This document shows positions 1 to 11,845 of a DNA stretch of 64,000 nt, piece after piece. A program made the position numbers and the translations under genes. Position 1 is the stretch's first letter. Each line of letters opens with the position of its first letter. The stretch covers positions 253,001 to 317,000 of the forward strand of contig MSED01000011.1 in assembly GCA_002099365.1 (NCBI GenBank), given 5' to 3'. The stretch is from Phialophora verrucosa. Taxonomy: Eukaryota > Ascomycota > Eurotiomycetes > Chaetothyriales > Herpotrichiellaceae. Below the pieces are notes generated by a model, which had not been told where the DNA came from, searched no databases, and saw nothing but the letters and a program-made list of their open reading frames with translations.

Positions 1-132
1 ATGAGAGTGCACTACATGTGGTGAGGCTCTAAGCTGAGAGGTGGATGTAAGTGCTCTGACTCAACATGTAATTAATCAGGATCGTGATTAGGTTCAACTG
101 GTGTGCTGGGGCACATGAAGTGCACATAATAG

Positions 133-333
133 GAGGCAAGGCTGAGGCTGAAAGAGGCAAGGCTGAGGCTGAAAGAGGCAAGGCTGAGGCTGAAAGAGGC
201 AAGGCTGAGGCTGAAAGAGGCAAGGCTGAGGCTGAAAGAGGCAAGGCTGAGGCTGAAAGAGGCAAGGCTGAGGCTGAAAGAGGCAAGGCTGAGGCTGAAA
301 GAGGCAAGGCTGAGGCTGAAAGAGGCAAGGCTG
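133..333. repeat. 21-base minisatellite, about 9.5 copies
   Basis: Nine perfect 21-base units run from 133 to 321, followed by a half unit. Because 21 is divisible by 3, every frame is open across the array (plus strand gives a GKAEAER heptad), so the ORFs over it are artefacts of the repeat rather than genes. Confidence 0.95.
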
Positions 334-469
334 CACGAGGCTGAAGCAGCACTTCGGTGCTGTAAGACACGTAGGGAGGTAGGCGAGTCGACCAGCAATG
401 CAAGCCATACAATAAAGCTCTCGATTACAACTGCGCGTCCCTTTTTCTATAATAAAGAACTGCGCAAGG

Positions 470-842
470 TCGACTGCTTTTGCCGAGCCGTACAGCTTCA
501 CCACGTCTTAAGTCATAGGGGATACCCGCTGACATGTAACATGGTGTAGTGGAACATGGCAGCATGGCCATTAGACAGCACGAATCGATCTCGATCGAAC
601 CATGCGGCGTTCTTTGGGTTGTATCTCATTATATGGCGCCACAGTGCAACTCCCAGCGGTGCCATGCCAATCACCGGGCCTCCACGGCCACCTCCATTCT
701 GTCGACATACATCGATGATGAACTTCCGAATGTCACGCACTGCTTGCTGATCGTCGGCCAGGATGAGCGTAGCGAGGGGAGAACATTTCACAACGGGGCC
801 GCCGTTGACCGTGGCGGAACGTGCATCTGGCATGCTGGGCAT
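470..842 (-). pseudogene. transketolase / dihydroxyacetone synthase N-terminal fragment
   Basis: The minus-strand reading has the signature of the thiamine-diphosphate domain of transketolases: GMAPLG, then RYNPKN, then DRDRFVLSNGHA, then TMLHVSGY. The NGGG stretch before GMAPLG resembles dihydroxyacetone-synthase-like members more than classical transketolase. After SGYPL the frame shifts by one base, a stop replaces the expected tryptophan of the MTW motif, and the family motif VKLYGSAK follows before similarity ends near 470. Family enzymes have about 700 residues; only about 120 remain. The fragment has a frameshift, a stop and no C-terminal half, so it is not functional. Assignment rests on motif recall. 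Confidence 0.8.
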
Positions 843-1254
843 GTTTAGCGTTCAGCTAGGCCAATGTACAACAACCGATTCTCATCCGCCTGGCCCTTGC
901 GCGCCATTATATCTGCATCTTTTCGAAAGGTTCGCCCGAGGCGCCGAGCCAAACAGTAGCCCTGTGTGTGTCGGCAATGGATCCTCGTGTATTTGGCCTC
1001 CGAACACATCATGGGCAACTTTCCGCGCTGGGGCCCACGACATGCTGCCTGGGATGCCGAATATACAAGACCTTAGCCGGATTCCTCGAACTACCAACCG
1101 CCTCATATGACTGATGCTATCTTGGGTCGATCTATCGGCTAGCAGCTCGCACCAGAGGTCTCACGGGTGGATAGCCAGTCTGCCTCGAATCACATATGAT
1201 ATATTGTGCGAGCTCGAAGTCGAAGGATTCGCACCAATGGCTTCGGGACGGACA

Positions 1255-2470
1255 GCAGAGCCCCGTCTTGATGTCATCCGATGCGGAGTTGCTGGTATCG
1301 CCCTTTCGGCACGGCTCCGGTCACAGCTGTGTTATGGGAACCTTGTAGTTTTACGAACGGGAGAGATCCATTGGTGGAACATGGTATCTGAACACATACC
1401 CCAGCGTTGGCTGTCATGTCGACTCTCACCTCGACTCCTTCTCCTTCAACCTGGACCCAACTGGTCCAAGCAATTCGCCGAGCAGGCCGAAATCCTTCAA
1501 TATCTGGAAGCCACGGTCGACAAGTTTAGCATCAGGCCCCATGTGCGTCGGGTTCAACTACCTGTACAGGCACCGCCGGCTAACAACACAGGCACTCCTC
1601 TCCCACTATACTACTATAGGCTTAGTGCGATATACTTGGCACACGTCCAGGCTTACCAGAAGGTGCTCGTAGATGCCGCCGACAGCCAACCTACTCGTAG
1701 CGCTAATCAAGTAACTATTGCTGAGTGCAATGGCGGAAACTACCAACCATCAACCAGGAGGTATCACTATCTCTAGTGGTGTTGTAGGTATGATGGAGAA
1801 GTACTAATTCTAAATAGGCTTAGCTCCTTGGAGTCTACTCGACTACTGGTAGCAACACCATGTCACGTGCCGATCTAGTCCTTCCCAAATGGGGTTAGCG
1901 GGGAAGATTACCTGTTTTGTTAGCCGGGGGAGCCTGTGCAGGTAGTCAATGCCATCTTCGACCCTGGCTACCTCGAAAGTCTCCACAGCCCGAACATCAG
2001 ACTGCCGGCGGATCCCATTCAGGAATTCTCGTCTCCCATCAATATCAAGGGCGTCGGCGGTGTCACTCTTAAAAACCACAGGAAAGACACGCGAGGCGCA
2101 CAGGCATACAAGGCGACGATAGTCACCGGCTTGCCCAACTTCGGGAACGTATTCGGCCTTTGAAGTTATCGATGTCAAGGAAGCCGCCGAGCATCGCGAC
2201 GCCAGTGTGATCCAGGCCCGGCTGAAATCCATGGTCTGGAACGCCGGCTGCAGCAACTGGAACCTCGACGCCGCCGGCCGCAACATCATCACCTGCCCCA
2301 ACGAGACCTGAAAGTCTGGTATCGGCTCTACTGCTGGTGTGGAGGACTTTGATCTCCACGGCGGCAAAAGACACGCACTCCTCACACCTAGTATGGAAGC
2401 TCGCGGCGACTTTAGCTACCCTCGGAGTCTTGGTATCCGTGGTAATCCAAAGAAGCTCCATATGTTTACC
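1255..2470 (+). pseudogene. Baeyer-Villiger-type flavin monooxygenase, broken
   Basis: Pieces of one FAD/NADPH monooxygenase lie in the right order. A decayed Rossmann motif (DVIRCGVAGIALSARL, where GxGxxG is expected) is at about 1270. The segment NWSKQFAEQAEILQYLEATV is at about 1459-1520. After a gap comes a C-terminal part starting FDPGYLESLHSPNIRL at about 1957, then VIDVKEAAEHRD and MVWNAGCSNWNLDAAGRN at about 2165-2290. At least three frame changes and an in-frame stop after CPNET are needed to follow it, and the middle (second Rossmann fold) is missing or unrecognisable. Such enzymes oxidise ketones or sterol-like substrates in fungal catabolism. It is a decayed gene, or a badly assembled one. 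Confidence 0.8.
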
Positions 2471-3400
2471 CTCGTTATAGACATGTTGAAGTGGAAGATT
2501 CTGTATTGAGGCATGGAGTTGTGGGTTCGAAGCTGGTCCGTACGGATACATGTCCTCCACGGTTCGGCACATACTCGGACAGTACGAGCTAGGACCAGGT
2601 GTATGCTCGCGTCGAACCGGGAAAGGCCTCTCTGTGCTTGGTACTGCTTCCTAGATCGAATTGACGCACAGCCTGGTATCCTGGAATACATTCACGCAGC
2701 CCTCAGCCTCGTGTCCACTTGACTGCATTGCTCGGGCTATCGCGGCTATATGCTGGCGCGGGAAAACGCCGCCTCGCCTTTATGATTTTAGATTTCGGTA
2801 ATTTCACCTTGGGAGCGGGGGGCGGGTTTGCAGTGCCCTCGAAAACCCTCCACCCCATGCACTGAGTCCTTACGTTGCAAAGCGCTTGCAGATATTTCCC
2901 TTGCCCATGAGACACGCTGAGCATGGTGCCTCGCTATAGGACCGATCGTCCAGCGAGGGACAGACTGCCACGTTTTGGCCGACCGTCAAACCTGTGACTG
3001 CTGATGCAACCTCGGTCACTGAACCGATATCTCATGGCGTATAACCACTGGTAGCTCAACCCCGGTGGGCATGATGCTTCCCACCTGGTGGCGGCGCAAA
3101 GATGGGTAATGCCTGATACTCATGAATGTCGGAGCTACAAATACCACAGTAGGCGACCTTGAGTCGAACTTCGTTGGGGCCACATGGTCTAGAGCGTCAT
3201 TAGGTTGGGCCCACAGTTAGGCATCCAGGATGAGGGTCTCTTGCAGCCTACAAAGGAGGAATTCGATCAAGCTGAAGCTTCTTGCGGGCATGGATATGCA
3301 GCGCAGTATGCGTGCTGGATGTCATGCTGGCGGTCGCCATGGACGAACTGACCATGTTCCGAACTGGCCATGGAACGTTATTATTATAGGAGGGGATGAA
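2471..3400. other. no gene recognised
   Basis: Only short overlapping ORFs on both strands, with no family motif, no splice-consistent extension and no repeat that I could see. Confidence 0.5.
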
Positions 3401-3493
3401 GGTTAATAATTGCTGCCCCTCTACTTGGCCCATTCCGCTGGTGACAGCTGGCACGCTGAGCTCAGAAGCCCTCAATCCCAGTCGCAATCCAAG

Positions 3494-5240
3494 ATGCGTC
3501 CCGGCACCCCAGAGCAGACCCTCTCGCACCGTACACGTGCGATGAAGGCTTGTAAACGTTGTGACCAGAAAAGAATCATGTGTGACGCTTTCGAGTGTGG
3601 AACGCCCTGTTGCAAGTGTCGACAAAGCAACAGGGAGGAGTGCGTTCTAATTCAGTCCAGACGAGGCACCCCATCCTCGCAAAAGGTCGAAGCCGAGTTC
3701 CGCGATAGCAGGGCGTACTGAGACCTCCGCGGGAGTCGATGCTGACACGGGTGGTGACGCTGTCTGCACGCCCGCAGCTTCCAAGGCGACAGCACGTCGT
3801 CCCCATCGTGATCCAACACCAGCAGAGACGGATCGCTGCACCTCCATGATGCAGCACAAACCACCCGTGTCAGCAGCCCAGCATTCCTCGTTGCCGTTCC
3901 GAATGCGTTCCCATTGTCGGCATCAGCCAGCTCCAGCACAGACCTGGCCTCGCCCGAAGTAGCATTTTCGGAGACCACCGCGATGTTCGATCTCTTCCTG
4001 GATGGACGGCGGCGGGGCCAAAGGGATACGATAGACAAATGCTCCATCACTTCTCTGGGAGAATCCATTCCACTAGCCATCTGTCGATTCCCCGCGTCGA
4101 TCCCGTATCGATGGCTCGGTACCGGTATGCCGATCTCTTGGCACCTGCATGTAGATCTCCAGTGCCAAGATCTCGGTACCGGTATGTCGATCTCCCGTGC
4201 CAAGATCTCGGTACCGGTGTGTCGATCTTCTGTACCGATCTCCCGGTAGCGAGACCCGCCGTTGCGGACCGGAAGCTCATTGGGGGAGGGCCATCTGCGC
4301 GAGACGGCTCGGAGAGTGCAGGGAAGGGGGAAGACCGCATCTCCATCATGTTGGTCCACCGCTCACGGACCACCAGGCAACAGCCGAGCCCACGAGTGAA
4401 TATCATCCCTTACACATGCTCCGGGAGGATATGGCCTTCCTTCAAGCCAAAGACGCTTCTGACGCTCCGCCGCAGGAATTCCTCGACACGTTGATCGTCG
4501 ACCTTCTGGACCGTGTATGGTCCATCTATCCCGTGGTCAACGGGCAAGAATTTCTTCAACAATACTTGGCCAGGAAGGTGCCGTGGATTCTGCTCCACAG
4601 GCTGTGTTTCATCTCGGCCACCTTTAGTCCCCTCACCGTGTTGCACCGTGCTGGGTTTACCTGACGGAAGCAAGCCAGAGTCTCGTACTATCGAAAAGCC
4701 AAGGCGCTGTTTGACTCTGGGCACGAATCCGACAAGATCACCATCCTGCAGAGCGTCATCGTTCGAACGCATTGGGGAGGAGAGCTCAACAATTACTGGA
4801 ACTGGAGTTTACTGAAGAGGCTCTGGTGGATCCTGGTGATCATGGACGCTTCATGTGGCACTCTCGTAGGCCGCCCCTTCCGCATCAACACCGATCACGC
4901 TGAGACCGAGATGCTCGCGATCGAAGACTTCGAGTGTGACATTCAGAGCCCGGACTTTGTCAACCACCCTTTCCGCGACGTCTGCGCGCTATATCAAATC
5001 CACATGTCCAAGCTATCTCTGCTCCTGCGAGAGATCATCTCGACGAGATTCGACCCCAGTCGCGCCCAGGCACGAATGGCCAATCTACATGAAACATTGC
5101 AGGAATGGCGCAACGTACTTCCGCCAAGTTTGCGCTGCTAGGACGACGACAATAACTCGAATCCGTTCGCGACATGTCTCGCCATCCTCTATGACCACCA
5201 CCTCATCGGAGTCACCTTGGCCGGTCTACGACGGGCGCAA
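3494..5240 (+). pseudogene. Zn2Cys6 fungal transcription factor, frameshifted
   Basis: The start at 3494 is followed by a fungal binuclear zinc cluster at about 3546-3660. Six cysteines have the usual spacing (ACKRCDQKRIMCD, then GTPCCKC, then C before the SRRGT motif). After low-complexity sequence, the fungal-specific regulatory domain resumes in another frame at about 4420 (HMLREDMAFLQ, TLIVDLLDRVWSIYPVV). It changes frame again after 4660 (YRKAKALFDSGH, then a segment ending WWILVIMDASCGTLVGRPF) and ends at a stop near 5141, with weaker homologous-looking sequence to about 5240. Three frames and a degenerate repeat inside the linker (4101-4262) indicate a pseudogene. Intact members bind CGG half-sites as dimers. 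Confidence 0.8.
4101..4262. repeat. degenerate tandem repeat, units of about 40 bases
   Basis: Imperfect repeats built on GATCTC, CCGTGCCAAGATCTC and GGTACCGGT elements lie inside the linker of the decayed transcription factor. A clearly related stretch sits in the virus-like block at 17488-17560. Confidence 0.7.
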
Positions 5241-5695
5241 CCTCCGCGGCCAGTGACCCCGGATCAGCCAGGTAAATACACTGGACACGGATGTTACAGG
5301 GGTCGACGGTCTGGCCAATCTCGCTGCCCCCGCACTGACGACCCTGTCCGCCAAGGCATCCGAGTCGGGATCGGTGATGTACACGTGGAAGAAGCCGGCG
5401 CGCTCATAGTGAAAGTCGCGCTCCGCCGTGGCCGGCTTGTGGTCCACGCACTCGAACACCTCGAACCCGACTGCATTCCCAGTCGCCATGTACGCCAGCT
5501 TGACTTCATCCAGACTCGACAGGTCAATGCCGAAGATGGCGGCTCCGGGATCCGCCGATCGCGTGATGTGCGCAATCTTGCCCAGAAGTCGGAACCCGAG
5601 GTGCGTGCTGTACGAGTACCAGTCCACCACGGCTTCGACGTCGGCCACCGGGACGGCCCCATGGGTGGGCGGGCGATTCCAAGTGAGCTAGAGAG
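5210..5695 (-). pseudogene. VOC / glyoxalase-like dioxygenase fold protein
   Basis: The minus reading fits a vicinal-oxygen-chelate domain: THGAVPVADVEAVVDWYS, then HLGFRLLGKI, KLAYMATG, FEVFE, and DFHYERAGFFHVYITDPD. The usual C-terminal strand (YLADPGS) is found one frame over at about 5270, so a frameshift near 5320 breaks the gene. The first strand would start HLES just after a CTAG that could be a splice acceptor, so a short upstream exon is likely but not visible. Family members are metal-dependent isomerases, dioxygenases or resistance proteins; the substrate cannot be read from the sequence. Confidence 0.65.
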
Positions 5696-5699
5696 AGAA

Positions 5700-7360
5700 A
5701 GGGAAGCCGGTAAGGGCGCAAACTGTACAACCTAAGGGGAGCGTAGTTTCAGCCCTGGCACCCTGCTATTCCCTCTCCGGCGATTGGAGCCGTTTGAAGA
5801 GTACAGTAGACTAAGGTCGACGGGAACATGGCTTACGGATCCTCGCATTTTAAGTTTGATTCGTGCGGTGACCTCTTTTGTTGGGATCGTCCTAGTTGTT
5901 TACCTATACTACTGTTGTGGCTACACACAAGGCCTACGCTCTTAAGTAGCAAATACCACAAATACAGCGGCGGACTTGGCTTTCCGGCAATACGACGAAG
6001 CGCGGGTTTCGCTTGATGACAGCCAAACGAGCGTGGAATTGAGCCTTGGTTTTGATAGCTATCCCTGCTCGCGGCTCGGCTGTGCTGTCGCTCCCGAAAC
6101 GCCGCCTGCATTCGGTTCTTAGGGCTGAACCCGGAGCACCAAGAGGTTTTCGAACGAATTTACGAAGAGTTCTTCCGAATTCATGCAGATGGGCATTTCT
6201 TGATGATCACGCAAGCTACAGGGTGCAAGAATAAGTCTTGCAGAGCCTCTGGTAGAGCACGATGGGAGATGAACAAAGGGTAGGAGTGCCGCCGAGGAGG
6301 CTCGTGGGACGTGTTCGGACGTCTGTGGTTTTGTTTTTCGTGAGAATTGATGTTACTTAAAGATAGCTATTGCTCCTCTTGGACTTCCATGCCTCCCTTG
6401 ACATGTAACGGCGCGCTTGGAACGAAGAAGGTCCAACGCTGCTGCTTCTCCTGCCCGACAGCCGGACTTGTCAAATTCCACATCCCGCCAATCGGGGTTC
6501 CTTGCCGCACTAAAGATCAGTCGTGGATGATCCATTGACCGAGATGTGGGAGTGGACAGAGCTCGAATGTCATCGTGTCGCTAATTTGAGAGGCAAAGTG
6601 CTGGCTGTACAACCGCTACTCTTCATTGTAAGCCCTTTCGATCGCCTTCTTATCAGGACCAAACGTCTCCGGCCTGCGTTATATATTGAGGCCCGATCGT
6701 GCTGGCTAACATAGCCTTAGAAGCTCGTCGGTGTTATAATCGTCAACCTAGGTGGCCGTTGGAAGACTAATATTTCTAAAATATTCGACCTGTTCTACGG
6801 CCGTGCCGGCTCGAGCTTTAGACAGTAACAACTCGAAAGGCATCAGGTTTCTGTAACGCCTTGTGAACGCCTCTCTTACCGGGCACGTATTAGCCGACCG
6901 GCGGACTCCAGTCAAGTTCGCCACGACAACGATTTGACACGGGTAAACGGTCCGCATTACCCATGCATGGTCATGGTCAGATATCGGACCGTAAGATCGT
7001 AGAGCAAAGCCCCGTGACAAGCTTTCTTTAGCTGGTGAGTGCCTCATGACCATCTAATTTCGTTCAAGAATTCATCGGCCGGGCATGCGCAGGACCATGG
7101 CCGAGAAAAGCTGACCGACCCAGCCAGCAACAACCGCCAGGCGTTACGGAAGCCTCGATAATGCCCACCAAAGGGATCGTTCAAGGGGAGTTGGAGGGCG
7201 AGATGCCGCCAGTCGAGGCGGGAGCAGCGGGAGCAACCCAGGAGGCGGAACGTATTCTTCACACTGCTTGCGTTAGTGGAGGTCGGGGTGTGCTTGGACG
7301 AGGTCGTGTGCCTCCCTGGGGCTCATGTCCTTGGCGGCGAGTAGCTTCCGCTCTCGGTCA
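5700..7360. other. no gene recognised
   Basis: Short ORFs only. A minus-strand stretch at 6353-6540 (GTPIGGMWNL in one frame) looks mildly protein-like, but I cannot place it in a family. Confidence 0.4.
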
Positions 7361-7361
7361 T

Positions 7362-7400
7362 GTTGCGTGATCTGCTGCGTGATCTGCTGCGTGATCTGCT
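7362..7400. repeat. 12-base tandem repeat, three copies
   Basis: GTGATCTGCTGC-type units in tandem. On the minus strand they encode a QQIT repeat at the tail of the SNF2 fragment, so they may be part of that coding region. Confidence 0.8.
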
Positions 7401-7815
7401 GACGTTGGATGTTTGCCTCGCCGGCCACTTGTGCCAGCATCTTGGCCATTGCGTTCGCGAGTATCCACTGATCAAAGGTGCGACGGACAAAGCAGACCCA
7501 GATTTACTGGATCATCTCTTGGCCAATGCGATGGACACGACCGACGATCTGCAGGAAGGTAGATCAGGCATGTCCAACACCACGATCTTGTGACAGGCGC
7601 CTGGAGGTTGAGCCCGAGCGATGCAGAACGGCTGTTTAGCAGCAAGAAGAGACGCCCAGCCCGACTTCACAAGCACAGAAGCGTGGATGGACATTTTCGG
7701 CCACCGCATGCCTATGATCTTGGCCTGACTGATCAGGTCCAGTGCTTCGTTGATGTCTTTCAAATCGGCCGAACAGATACTGCCAAGAACAGCCGCTCAA
7801 TACAGGTGATATCGA
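7370..7815 (-). pseudogene. SNF2-family helicase C-terminal fragment
   Basis: Minus-strand sequence contains KIVVLDMP followed, one frame over, by FLQIVGRVHRIGQ. That is the motif VI arginine-finger signature of SNF2/Rad54-type ATPases (usually IxGRxHRxGQ). It continues as RRTFDQWILANAMAKML, the usual helical end of the second RecA lobe, and runs into the QQIT tail. One stop (TAA) replaces a codon after EMIQ and one frameshift separates the halves. The upstream reading EALDLISQAKIIGM is in the same direction and may belong to it. Only a small part of a protein normally longer than 800 residues is left. Confidence 0.75.
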
Positions 7816-8110
7816 CACAACACTAGATCAATCCGGCTCAGTTGTTGACTCGGGCTGCGCTCCTCGCGGCCGGGCGACGTGTTTGAGCAACGAGTCCTGG
7901 ACCCATAGCTTCTTGGCGCGACTTCCTTTGACCGCTCGGGCGGCCTTCCAAACGGATATTGGCGATTTCAGCAAGACTCGCGTCGCTGTACGTACGTGCT
8001 CTCCTCTATCACGTAGAGATCCTCTGCGTTCTCGCGCAATCCAGCGCGGCAGGAGACTTGCTTCACAACATGCGGACACGCAAGGCTTGGGATTATCGAG
8101 CAGCTCCCGG

Positions 8111-10829
8111 TCATCGAATTGCGCCTGCTAACCGTTGCATCTCCTCTGTGTACATGCGCGTCGTCATGTTCCTCTTGTCATACATGACGATGTTACCGTC
8201 GATGATGTTGGTGTCGCTCAGCAAACGCGTGCGCGTGCGCATTCTCCTGTTCACGAAGATGGTCACGAACGTGAACGCCTTCGGTTCGGTCGACATCTTC
8301 CAGTAGCCGAACGGATCCCTGATCCTCGACACCCAGTCGAACGTGTCCATCCCCACATAGATGCACTCGTACCCAGACGAAATCGGCTGGAGAATCGTGT
8401 TGGCGTAGATGCCCAAACCCCTGACCGAGTTCAAGTGCCTCTTCAGCTCCGTGTTCTTCATCTCGGGCCTGCACAGATTGACCATCACTGACACTTCCGT
8501 AGCCGACAACATAGAGAAGAGCCCGTTCCTGAACGGGGGCGATGCCCACCACGTTCGCCAGCGTGGACATAGTGATGCTCTCGCTGACGGCCACGCTCGT
8601 GCTGGTGCCGGTGTTGATAATAGCCACGCAGTCCCGTTCATATCGGTCATGCTGACGACGATCTCGGCACGTTCGGGATTCATCAAGGGGTCGATGAATG
8701 GGCACACAATAGAGAGCAAGTTTCTGGACTCAGTCACCCACACGCTCCTCTCCGCGCTCTCCGTGGAGCACTCGGTTCTGAGCAAGTTCATGTCCATGAT
8801 GCTCTCGTTCTGCTGGTCCAGGTAGACGTACGACGTCACCGCCCTATCGTTGAACTAGACCTGGAACAGCGACACAAAACGTGGACCGCCTCATCTGCAG
8901 CGACACGGTGAACTCCCCCGTCCGCAACGTTGCCCGTCCACACGGTGGCGTTCGGCAAGCAGATCATGATGTTGTCCTCGGCCATTGCCACTATCTCACA
9001 GCCGTCCATGATGAAGGAGCCGTGCCTGCCTCTCTGATGGAGCCTCTGAACTTGCCCTCGTAGACCATCCTGTCCTCGCTCGTCGTGTCGTGGGCGCCGG
9101 TGACCAACAACATGATCATGATCCACTTGTCCTTGCGTTTCGCGTATATGTGCGGGTAATTGTCCCTGAACGAGAACCTGTCCATATGCCTGCCCATTGA
9201 TTGCTATGACAGTGCATTCACTTCTCTTTATGTCCATCAACCACGACCCGTCCGTGAACAAAGTTTCTGTAGATCAGCATGTACATCAACACCTCCGCCC
9301 CTCGTGAGCCCCTCCCGGTACGAGACGTCATTCGCCTCCAGGAGCCTGACCACGTCGCACGGCGAGAACATGTGCAGGAGGCCGCTGACGAACGTGTCCA
9401 TGAGCGAGCGCTCTGCGTTGTTCGGGCACACTTGGCCCTGATCCTCACCTCGGCCTCAGTCGGGGTGAAGTACCTGTTGACCTTCGACAACTCGATCAGC
9501 ACCCTCAGCGTATCCGCCAACGGCTGCGCGGTGCGGCTGCACCTGTACAGGTTCTGGTAGTCGATCATCCTCGAGTCGGCGTTCATGCGCCTGGTGCCAT
9601 TCCTCGGACACCTTCGCGTACATGGGCACGGGATGTAGGTGGGCCTGTCGGCTATCCAGCACCACGGACACGTCGTAGTTCTGCTTCTACACATGGTCGT
9701 GTGCGGATACGCGCACAAGAACGTGGACAACCCGTTGCACAAGTCCAGGTTTTCGAACACCATCCTGTTCATCATCATATCCATCATACGCGCACGTAGC
9801 TGTCCGCCGTCGTGTATCCGTCTCTGTCGTCGTTGTTGTCGTCGTAGGTCCTCATATTCGTGTAGCCGGTCCTGCGTATGAGCATGCTGAAGTCCGCGGT
9901 GGTGTACGTGTCCGCGGGCTTGTACACGAACATAAGCCTAGTAGCGGACGGGATCACCTCCATGAACACGCGGACATCCACGCATACGCCCGTGCACGCG
10001 ACGTGGACAGGGTTGACGGAGCTAGCTATGAACCTGATCATGCTGTCATTGCTCACCACGTACCGGCGGACCGGATGTGCGTGTTTCTGCGCATGGTGCA
10101 AACCCAAACGTCATGTTCCACACCAGCGCGAAGACGTTGCTGCGCCTGACCCCGGATATGGTCACGTCCCTGTCGGTGATCCAGCCATGATGATTGCGTT
10201 GCGCGCGAAGCACCTGCCGACGATGCAGATACCCGCGTTCTCGCCGTTGTACACGTTGGTGGCCATCTTCTCCGTGTCGTTCCAGCTGGCGATGTCGGTC
10301 GCGCGGTTTTGGACACGATCGATGAAATGCAACATGCGCGGTGGCGGTCATGTAGCAAAGAAGACTTATCCCTGTACGTGGTAGTGGACAGCTCCGTGTC
10401 GCTGGACAAGCACTCGACCGTGCTGCTCGGGTGGATGCTGTCCTTGATCGCCGAAAACGGCTCGACCACGTAGATGTTGTCGACGGAGTGCGCACCTTCA
10501 GGTTCATGACCATCTACTCGCATGCATTCCTGCAGGCGCACCAGCTGTGGACCATGGACACGCCGATGTACGTGGACGGCGCCTCCACGGTCATGCCGTC
10601 GACATAGGGCAGCCATGAGGAGCATCTCGAACATGTTGTCATCCTGAAACGGGGGCACCTTCGCGTCCTGGGACATATACATGACCCGCCGACAAGCTTC
10701 TGACCGAGTCCACGACGATCAACATGGTGGTGTACATCACGCAGGCGATCACCTGGACCCTTCATCGTGTCGAGGACCGTGGTCATGTGCTTGTTTCAGC
10801 TGGCGCTCCCGTTCGTGCTTTTTGACCAT
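8111..10829 (-). pseudogene. large unknown protein of the virus-like block (about 900 residues)
   Basis: From a possible start at 10829 (MVKKHERER) to a stop at 8111, a single minus-strand reading can be followed through at least ten frame changes with almost no in-frame stops. Recognisable stretches in order are DNMFEMLLMAAL, NVYNGENAGICIVGRCF, NDSMIRFIASSVNPVHV, RYFTPTEAEVRI, FRDNYPHIYAKRKDKW, GSFIMDGCEIVAMAEDN and GYECIYVGMDTFDWVSRI. Tyrosine codons preceded by C create stops in the matching plus frame, which supports the minus strand. No family is recognised. Its size and position would suit a virion protein or a polymerase subunit, but that is speculation. Confidence 0.45.
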
Positions 10830-10908
10830 GACCGTCGTCGCGTGGTCGTGCAGGGCTTCGTGGCTGTGTTATGCGTGGGTGTAAGTCTTGGCCCACTTGT
10901 CGCTGCCG

Positions 10909-11446
10909 ATGGTCGTGTTGGAGGTCATGGCGCTGATCGCGCTCCTGGTGACGCTCGCGGTCGTGATCACGGTCGCGTGTCTGTCCTTGTCGCTGTTCCT
11001 GTGCCTGTCATCTTGCGGTAGCACACCAACAGGACGAGCACGCCTGAATCGACACACGGACGCGACCACAAACATCATGACGGACGACAACATGACAGAG
11101 GCGGGAAGATGGAGATGACGCTCAATATGCCGTTGCTCATGACGGAGTTCCCGAGGGAGGTCGAGATGCTGTTGCTGCTCAGGAGCGCGATGAGGCACTA
11201 CAGGATGAACAGGAGGAGGGCGACAGTCTCGTCGGACACGCCGGAGTCGGAAGGGGAGGGGGTTCAGCAAGCGGCGCATGTCCGTTATGGCTATGTTCCG
11301 CCGGTTGTGGGCCAGGGCGCGGTCATCAACGGGGAGTTGTGCGTGTGCGAGTCCGAGTACACGGATGTGACCCAGGACGTGATGGCGGAGACGGTGATGA
11401 AGTTGAGCTTGGGGCGGCCGAAGTGGCTCTTCTGTGAGCGACAATG
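10909..11446 (+). pseudogene. possible membrane protein, paralogue of 22503-23090
   Basis: The first part (from ATG 10909) reads as a strong transmembrane segment rich in V, L, A and I (MVVLEVMALIALLVTLAVV). A frameshift near 11112 leads into a polar domain ending CESEYTDVTQDVMAE. That domain aligns without gaps to the 22.5 kb protein (CEPEYEDMSFDMMPG), about 15 identities over 38 positions by eye. The reading stops where a host dispersed repeat begins at about 11432, so the C-terminus is probably lost to that insertion. The hydrophobic part could instead be antisense to a minus-strand gene; the domain shared with 22.5 kb is the firmer half. Confidence 0.4.
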
Positions 11447-11845
11447 AATCCGATGCGACGTGCAGAAAATTGCGCTGTTGTGTGCTCGAACTGGAAAACG
11501 CAGCGCGACTCGCACTGTGGAATGACAAAACGGCGCCAACGGTGCAACCACAAGACCAGACCAACGCAACCTAACTTGAGACCACAGCGCAGACCAGCAA
11601 CATATTGCCGAACCCAAGTCCCAAGTACAGCCAAGTGGCGTGGAGGGTGAGTATCGGCGGGAATCCCATGCGACATGCATTGCTGTTATGTTGGGGAAAT
11701 GGCAGCTCGAACTCGAAATGTCAGCGCGACTCGCACGCTGAAATGGAAATGTCGAGAAAACGGCAAACCGCGAAAACTCCAACGCAACACCACAACGTAA
11801 AACCACTCATGTACACACAGCGCTAGTCATAAATAACGTGTCGCA
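11432..11845 (+). repeat. dispersed repeat family A, two units
   Basis: Two related units (about 11432-11600 and 11660-11845) share blocks with 55310-55400, 56530-56640 and 60500-60900. The markers are GAGCGACAATGAATCCGA, CAGCGCGACTCGCAC, GAAATGTCGAGAAAACGGC and a CAACTTGAGACCACA-like tail. No ORF or terminal repeat is visible. The first unit truncates the virus-like reading frame to its left, so it inserted after the block arrived. Confidence 0.75.

Noticed and set aside
8940..9050. GSFIMDGCEIVAMAED resembles the RPB2 GYFIINGxEKV element
   Set aside because: Neither the preceding lobe nor the following fork motifs of RPB2 are present, and it is on the opposite strand to the clear RPB2 part, so a single short match was not enough.
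8409..10384. Long plus-strand ORFs opposite the 8.1-10.8 kb gene
   Set aside because: They share wobble positions with the minus reading and are broken by stops opposite tyrosine codons; typical antisense shadows of GC-rich-wobble genes.
10869..11564. 231-codon minus-strand frame rich in H, R and P
   Set aside because: Composition is typical of an out-of-frame reading, and it crosses from virus-like sequence into a host repeat.
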